This document shows, one piece after another, positions 57,519-64,000 of a stretch of 64,000 nucleotides of DNA. Within the stretch, counting starts at the first letter, position 1. Every line of letters begins with the position of its first letter. Source of the DNA: Astropecten irregularis (taxonomy: Eukaryota > Echinodermata > Asteroidea > Paxillosida > Astropectinidae); contig OZ020258.1 in the NCBI GenBank assembly GCA_963971285.1, positions 992,001 to 1,056,000 of the forward strand. The letters run 5' to 3'. The notes under the pieces were generated by a model, which saw only the letters and a list, made by a program, of their open reading frames with translations, searched no databases and was not told the origin of the DNA. The position numbers were made by a program, and so were the translations under genes.

Positions 57519-57894
57519 TTAAACACTGTGTGACTTGATTCATAAACAAAATCAAGTTTGAAAGCTTGAGATCCTCAGATTTTCAAGATTTTACCACAAT
57601 GCATAAAATTTGGTATAAAAATTGCACAATTCATCAAAACATTAAAAAAATTATAATACTAAAATACCTTTAATATAAAATTTCAAACTAAATTATTGTT
57701 TAGATTTGGTTTTTCTAAAAATCTTCATATTTGTTAAAAAAAGAAGCATTTATTGTAAACATCACGAGGTAGGCTGATAAGAAACAATCACAATACTGAT
57801 CCAACAACTTCCAACTGTGAATATATGTTGCAAGACATTCAATTTATGCTGAATCACCATGGTAACCACGCTGCCTCACTTCGTGTTTGCAAGC

Positions 57895-60800
57895 TTACAG
57901 TGATGCTTTAGGGCGTTTCCTCAATTCCTTTCTGAGGATCTTTCCGCTGGCTGACTTGGGGATCTGATTCAGGAAGACCACGCCCCCTCGGAGCCACTTG
58001 TGAGGTGCAGTCTTTTCTGTTGAGATAAAAAAATAACAAAAACAGTTTCAGATGTGTATTATTCTTCAGTTCAGGGCTGGATTTCACCAAACACTAAGAT
58101 TAATCTTAAGATGAGTTGTTAATATCTCCATAGTTATCCTCTTTCGCAGTTATATCAACCCTCGACCACACCCGCTTCTCCTAGGTTACACTTGTATTGT
58201 GACATCACATGTTGCTTAGCAATTAAGATGAATTCACACTTAAGATCCATTCTTAGTACTTTGTGAAAACAGCAGCTCAATCAGAAAAACTTAGCAGTAT
58301 TTAGCGATATCCAATTACCGCTAAATAGCAACGGGCCTGTGCGGAAACACACTCTAAGCCAAAGAAATTGAATTATTTCCAGTTTATGCATTCCCACACC
58401 CCAAATCCATAACAAGGTCCCTGTACTTTATTTGAACAGTGCAGCATGGACTTTCAAAGGCAATAAACATTAAACACCAGCAAACTATAAACCCTGCATA
58501 ACGTACAGTGAATATTTTATCCCTGTCATTAAAGGTATTGGTAAAGGCCACAGAACAGCGCTCACACTTTGTCTGATCCAGCATGTACAATAAATAATAA
58601 GCCTGTGAAAATTGGAACTCAATCGGACATCTGAGTCACAAGAAAATATTGAATACCAACTCAATTGTTCTTATAAAACGTAAAGAATGGTTTTGATCTA
58701 TAACCCGAGATCAAAACTATTTTCGGTCTTTGTTTAACTAATTTCTGGATAAATACACCATTTCAGGCGGAAACATTTTAACGGTATCTTTCTACCAGTA
58801 CCATCTTCATACTCCCAAAGTTACGTAAATTAGTGAACATTTCTGTTTGGGTATATGTTACCAATCCTGTACTGTACCTTTAAATGCCTATTCAGATGGA
58901 AAGCAACACCACCCTGAGCAAAATATGCGGGTATACAAGACTGTAGTAGTCTATGTTTAGTGTCTCTGTTAAAATATTACCATATTTTACTGCAAAAAAT
59001 TATTCAACAAAAACGATGCATAATAGTTTTTATGCAGTTTTTGCTGCATAGCGTTTAAATACATTACCGGTATTCAAGCATATGGTATCAATGCTCACTC
59101 AAAAAATACCCCATGATTTTGAATATTTATGGCAGTTCAGAAAGTTCCTGCTTTACAAATCGTTTCTTCAAGTGATTAAGAGTGAATTCATTTGTATATA
59201 AACGAGAGAAAATAAATAAAGAAATAAATAAACAAACAAATAATCATGAATATTAAATTCATTTGCACTAGTGAGCAGGAGGTTGTGGGTTTGACTCCCT
59301 ACTGAGCCAGTGTGTGATTTTTCACATGCTCTCACAAGCACTGAGTATACAGTGCTCATCCACGTCGGTGAAGGGCAAGCCTCATTTGCATATTAAACAA
59401 ATAATCATCAAATATAACCACAAGGGAAACTGACTGAATTGGAAAATTGACTGGAGCGAGATTCAAAAAGGCGACCTGAGAAAAATGTACCTGTCGCCGG
59501 TTCAAATCCCGCTCCAGTCAATTTCCCTTTGTTCATTTTTCAAACAAACAAGAGGCCTCACACTTAGTTACAACGATTTTTCTCTTAAAAAATTTATAAC
59601 AATTTATAAAATATTAATAATAGTTTCAAAAATGAATATCTCTCTCACCTTTGACAAATTGACTGACCATCTCTCCGGTCAGTGCCTCCGTCTTCCTGAC
59701 GACAAATGCCCTGGGGATTTCCCCTACTACTTGGTCTGGTACCCCGATCACTGCAGCATCAAGTACATCAGGATGACTCAATAGTAAGGCTTCCAATTCA
59801 GCTGGGGCCACCTGGTACAACCATGGATGTTAACTTGAATTAGAACTTGATTTTCCGGCATAAAAGTTTTAAATAAAAGAGGGTTGGCTTGACTAAGTTA
59901 TATAATTCACTAATTTTATAACCATCAAATAACTACAAGGGAAACTGACTTGGTTAATAGCGCTCCGCACTAATGACGTCACACGATTGATTATTGTATG
60001 TACAAAATCCCCGGATGTCAGACAAACTTCATGCATGCACACAAGCACACCCACACACGTTAGCAATGTTTGTCTGAGTGCGGAGTGCTATTTCAAGTCA
60101 ATGAAAGGTGAACAATGAAAAATTGACTGGAGCAGGATTCGAACATTTGACCCCAGGAATATACGGTACTGTGCTCTTATAACTGAGCTATCCAGCCCTA
60201 TGTTGGCAGTGTCCCAAACAAACAAACAAAGATCATTTGACAATTTGATTGTTTTGGACACCGCTAACATAGGGCTGGATAGCTCAATCAGTTGGTACGT
60301 AGACCACCTGTACAGTACGTATTCTGCTCCGTTCAAATTTTTCTTTGTTTTCTTTTCTTAGATTTAACACATTTTATGATGATATTCTTACTTGAAATCC
60401 TTTGTATTTGATGAGTTCTTTCAAACGATCCACAATCCACAGAAAGCCATCGTCATCAAAGTGACCGATGTCACCTGAGGATATATAACATAGAAGTTGA
60501 AAAAGGGCTGTCTGGCTAGGGCTTAAGCCATCGTCATCAATGTGACCAATGTCACCTGAGGATATATAACATAGAAGTTGAAGGGCTGTATGGCTAGGGC
60601 TTAAGCCATCGTCATCAATATGACCAATGTCACCTGAGGATATATAACATAGAAGTTGAAGGGCTGTATGGCTAGGGCTTAAGCCATCGTCATCAATGTG
60701 ACCAATGTCACCTGAGGATATATAACATAGAAGTTGAAGGGCTGTATGGCTAGGGCTTAAGCCATCGTCATCAATATGACCAATGTCACCTGAGGATATA

Positions 60801-63800
60801 TAACATAGAAGTTGAAGGGCTGTATGGCTAGGGCTTAAGCCATCGTCATCAATGTGACCAATGTCACCTGAGGATATATAACATAGAAGTTGAAGGGCTG
60901 TATGGCTAGGGCTTTAACTCATGCATGTGTCTATGGTAGTGGCTTTCCATTGACTTGTGCAGTATTTTAAGCCGTAGCCGTATGGCTTTATTTTCCAGCA
61001 CGTTTGGTCAATGTGATGATCACTCCACCTGTTTGCAGCTGGATGCCCGGGAGTGTGCCTATGCGAGTGTTCTTACAACATTAATATTCTTGTATCAGCC
61101 AGTTTCATTTGCTTCCAAGACGACTTTTACACTTCTTATGAACTTGCTTGGTTAAAGTTTTATTTCATTATCTTGAAGAACAACTGTGAGATATCTTTGA
61201 ATTGCAATTAAAGAAGCAAATTTAATACCGTCACAAATTCAAACCTCATTTTAAACTTCAAAGATGAATAAGACCCTAATTGTTTAGGCTGGAAAGCCCT
61301 TTGTGCGAACCGGCTTCAAACTGGAACACATACTTTACAAAGACTGAGGTAATTAATACAGAGGTAGAGGAGAGTATGTTAATATCTCACCTGTATGGAA
61401 GAATCTATCTTTGTCGATGCAGTTAGCAGTAGCCTCTGGATTCTTGAGGTAACCTTTCATGATCTGTGGTCCTCTAACCCAGATCTCACCGTCCTGCCCT
61501 GGTCCTAGAAGTTCTCCTGTCTGTACGTCAACTATCTGAAGACAAACCAACATTTTTTTTTTTAAATATACAGCATCCTGAAATCACTCAACGAATGTAG
61601 AGGTCTAGAAGACCAAGACCTAGACTTCTACAAACCCAATCCTGCCATTGCAAGGAGGTTAGAGAGAATCAGTGAGACCTTGTCAAATACAATCTAGCAG
61701 CCGCTGACTCATAAAAAAGGAAAAGACTCCTCAACGAATAGAAACTTAGCACAACACAATCTCCTCTGTGCTCCAGTGGAAGATACTAGTAACTTTCTGT
61801 GAGATATGGTTTATCCCCTGGGTCAATACCATGTTGCCCCTGGTCATTGCCTTGTCTTTCATGGATATCAATTCCAAGCCCATTGAATTACATAATTATG
61901 ATATGGATTATAAGTGATGAGTAACATACCTTAATCTCGGTGTTGGGTAGGACAACGCCAACCGGTCCATAGTTGATGACGCCGTGTGGAATACTGACTA
62001 CAGCACATGCTGTCTCTGTCAAACCGTAACCTATAATACAAAAATTATAAATGAACTGACGCTGTTAGCAAGCACATTTCCTTTTACCTAACTGTCATTC
62101 CCTCCCCACCACGAGAACAAATTTCATCGGTGAGTTTCAAGTTGTCGACCTCCATATGTGGTTAGCCCTGTCAATGACTGGCGAATATAGTTAATTAGGT
62201 GGAAGACAATGGGAGACTTTGGAGAACCGGTCTTCAAGTCAACAGTGCACACAATTGTGAGCATGCGCGCGTTGCTTTGCGAGTGCGCTGTTGACTTGAA
62301 GACCGGTTCTCCAAAGTCTCCCATTGATTGATCGTGCCGGCCGTGTAGTCTTGGCAACGATTGTCAATGTTAAACCTTCACATATGCGCAAAAAAAAATA
62401 TTTTCACCAACAAATTTAGTTTTACTTATGTGGGGTAATAAGATAAGTGGGGTACTAAGTTGTTTTGTGAATACATTCTGAAGCAAGTGACTTAAATTAG
62501 CGGGGTGCTTGAGACTTTAGTGCATATAACTTAATTATCCCAATACAACTCATACAAAACAAACCAAACATCGACGGTTGCAATGGTTGATGGAAACAAG
62601 ACATGATTGCCATTCTTCCAGCTCACAGCATCCACCTAGTCTTGACACGTACCTTGGACAATATCCTTAACCTGGAGTTGTGAGGCAATGGACCTTATCA
62701 TATCCGTGCTCAGAGGAGCAGCACCACACCCAATCATTCGGAGGGATGAGAGGTCATATTGAGCAACCAGGGGTGACTTGTCCAGAAATACCATGAGAGG
62801 GGGTACCAGGCCCAGAAGAGTGACCTATATATTAAAGAGAAATGAGACGGGGAAAAAGTCCTCTGTAACCATGGTAACAACACCAGTCACATTTGAAATT
62901 CCTCAATCTAATTCATCAGTGGTATAACAATCATCGAATGAAAGGGAAAGTGACGCAGGATCCATTTTAAGTAATTGAAAAGTGAACAAAGAAAAATTGA
63001 CCGGAGCGGGATTCGAACCAACGACCTCCGGAATATCGTACCGGCGCTCTGATACAACAATGCGTAATGATTACCTTGTGGTCCTGTATGGTCTGCAAGA
63101 ATGGTTGTGGCTGAAAGCGTGGGAGGGTGATGAATTTTACTCCAAGACGGAGGCTCTGAAGCATGATATAATTGAATCCATACACGTGGTAAAAAGGTAG
63201 CAAGGCCAAGGCACAGTCATCAGGATAAAAAGCCGTGATATCCTTGCTGTCAACAGAAAAAATCAAAGTTGTAGCCAGGATTCAGAAATGACACTCCATG
63301 ACCAAAAAAAGCAAGGGAAACAGATCAGAAACGTTTACAGCAGGGGATTTCAAACAATGTCAGACGATATCCCAAGATGAAGAGAGGAAACCATCAATGG
63401 ATGAGAAGCCTTTTGCTCATTAAATTTGAATAGCGCACACACTTCTTTCATTGCACACAAACACCCTAGATTGATTTTCCCAGACTAAAGACACTGTTGC
63501 TATATCACATGATGAGGTGCAAGCTTTTGCATAGCAATACCAATCTCTGGAATGGACTGGTTCCTTTGTGCCATTCTTATCCATTGTGAACAGTGCATTG
63601 GTGCAAGACGTCTGTTATGTAACTAAGCAAAATTCCCTGAATCATGTGATATAGCAAAGTGTCTTTAGTCTGGGGGCGTTTATGTGCAATGAAAGAAATC
63701 TGTACACCAGACACTTATTTAGATTTAATGTGCAAAAGGCGTATTCTAACTGATGGATAATGTGCGAGATGACAAAACTTTGTCGTGTTTGTTGAACGTG

Positions 63801-64000
63801 TTTGCGACCCACCTCGTTCTCTGGCACATGTTACCCACGATGTTACGGTGCGTTATCATCACACCTTTAGCCAATCCCGTCGTGCCACTGGAGAATGGAA
63901 TGAAGACAACGTCATCATAGTTGACATTTGACCTTGGGACAACCTTCCCACTATTATCAAGAAGCGAGACAAATGACTTGCAACCCGGATAGTCACCAAA
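57895..64000 (-). CDS. Acyl-CoA synthetase / 4-coumarate:CoA ligase-like enzyme (ANL family), 5' end outside the window
   Basis: An adenylate-forming enzyme that activates a carboxylic acid with ATP and transfers it to CoA; the substrate is not readable from sequence. Eight exons are visible: 63813-64000 (partial), 63075-63246, 62653-62824, 61930-62030, 61391-61535, 60392-60474, 59649-59811, 57895-58016, giving the last 381 residues in one frame. Motifs in order: P-loop [71 protein letters not shown] with the ribose-binding Asp; [15 protein letters not shown] hinge; and [10 protein letters not shown] with the C-domain lysine. It resembles the luciferase/4CL branch rather than long-chain synthetases. 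The C-terminus (KASL) is not a standard SKL-type peroxisomal signal. The adenylation N-domain before the P-loop lies beyond 64000. The intron before exon 60392-60474 holds a tandem array of acceptor copies (60446-60915). Confidence 0.92.
58533..58879. mobile_element. TTAA-type MITE, copy 6 (subfamily 2, synthetase last intron)
   Basis: Bordered by TTAA on both sides (58529-58532, 58880-58883). The right end ACCAATCCTGTACTGTACCT matches subfamily 2 (32661-33016). Shares the CACCATTTCAGGCGGAAAC block with copies 1 and 2. Confidence 0.7.
59414..59545. mobile_element. tRNA-SINE head-to-head inverted pair, synthetase intron
   Basis: The left half (AACCACAAGGGAAACTGACT ... GGCGACCTG) and right half (TGTCGCCGGTTCAAATCCCG ... 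CAATTTCCC) are inverted SINE 3' parts meeting without A boxes, as at 48871-49050. Confidence 0.6.
59929..60350. mobile_element. tRNA-SINE inverted pair with nested MITE, synthetase intron
   Basis: The minus-strand SINE (A box complement GAGCTATCCAGCCCTATGTT near 60184; B box complement GGATTCGAAC near 60136) is followed by a plus-strand SINE head (AGGGCTGGATAGCTCAATCA near 60269). The tail of the first is interrupted at 59956-60092 by a MITE. Confidence 0.65.
59956..60092. mobile_element. Small MITE, AATAGCGCTCCGCACT termini, nested in a SINE
   Basis: AATAGCGCTCCGCACT at the left and AGTGCGGAGTGCTATT at the right, with one mismatch. The SINE tail is continuous on either side of it. Confidence 0.7.
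60446..60915 (-). repeat. 78-bp tandem array duplicating an exon start and its splice acceptor
   Basis: On the minus strand each unit contains CCTCAG (acceptor) followed by GTGACATTGGTCA and GATGACGATGGC, the first 28-29 bases of exon 60392-60474, then intron sequence. The word GCCATCGTCATCAA starts at 60446 (true exon), 60527, 60605, 60683, 60761 and 60839: spacing 81 once, then 78 four times. Copies alternate between AATGTGACC and AATATGACC, so the latest expansion copied a 156-base dimer. All spacings are multiples of three, and the exon frame is free of stop codons across the array. Confidence 0.85.
62207..62326. mobile_element. Foldback MITE with perfect 39-base arms, synthetase intron
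   Basis: 62207-62245 (CAATGGGAGACTTTGGAGAA...) and 62288-62326 are perfect inverted copies around a 42-base centre with CATGCGCGCG. A half copy is at 8360-8450. Confidence 0.75.
62964..63056 (-). mobile_element. tRNA-SINE fragment, synthetase intron
   Basis: AAAAATTGACCGGAGCGGGA, then TTCGAACC (B box complement) and ACGACCTCCGGAATATCGTA; the A-box part is cut off after GGCGCTCTGATAC. The next exon border (63075) is only about 20 bases away. Confidence 0.65.
63434..63709. mobile_element. Foldback element with long imperfect TIRs, synthetase intron
   Basis: The left arm contains TTTCATTGCACA, CCCAGACTAAAGACAC and CTATATCACATGAT; the right arm has the complements in reverse order (ATCATGTGATATAG, GTGTCTTTAGTCTGGGG, TGTGCAATGAAA). 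Arms are about 80 bases with a few gaps. Confidence 0.65.

Noticed and set aside
60446-60915. CRISPR-like array
   Set aside because: Units are contiguous tandem copies without unique spacers, derive from the adjacent exon border, and the genome is eukaryotic.

Overview
This is invertebrate nuclear DNA: spliced genes with GT-AG introns, A+T-rich intergenic sequence, many small DNA transposons (MITEs) and tRNA-like SINEs. A single Krueppel-like factor of the KLF10/11 (TIEG) class, which vertebrates carry as two copies, plus KRAB-less C2H2 arrays suggests a non-vertebrate metazoan. A marine deuterostome such as an echinoderm is my guess, not proven by the sequence.

Layout. 1-2.5 kb holds only repeats. 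2.5-29.7 kb is a cluster of four paralogous C2H2 zinc-finger genes, all on the + strand (called A, B, C, D here). They share a 5' exon, an intron, an N-terminal leader and a 3' tail. B and C sit in two near-identical tandem units of about 5 kb. A and D each carry a frameshift, B has lost the shared splice acceptor, and C has a changed donor and a broken first finger. A fifth, tail-only fragment lies at 20.4-20.8 kb inside a minisatellite. 29.7-34 kb is repeat-rich intergenic DNA. 34.2-39.5 kb (- strand) is a complete four-exon KLF10/11 gene (470 aa) with a Sin3-interaction-like helix and three fingers. 41.9-45.3 kb is a near-perfect 1,444/1,445-bp tandem repeat seeded by three copies of one MITE. 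47.0-54.75 kb (+ strand) is a complete ornithine decarboxylase gene (eleven coding exons, 485 aa) with two probable 5' UTR exons and two CACGTG boxes in its first intron. 57.9-64 kb (- strand, running off the window) is an acyl-CoA synthetase / 4-coumarate:CoA ligase-like gene. One of its introns holds a tandem array that repeats the splice acceptor together with the first 28-29 bases of the next exon, all in the same open frame.

How it fits together. KLF10/11 and ODC lie head to head with no recognised gene between them. The same pair is linked in human at 2p25 (KLF11, ODC1) and 8q22 (KLF10, AZIN1), so the window probably preserves the pre-duplication linkage. ODC and the synthetase converge. 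The zinc-finger cluster looks like a birth-and-death family evolving by unequal exchange.

Most of the rest is mobile-element material. The clearest family is a set of about 350-bp elements with TTAA target duplications (six copies, three subfamilies). One insertion is documented by an empty site in a paralogous unit. Exon boundaries were read by eye from splice consensus, frame continuity and family alignment.
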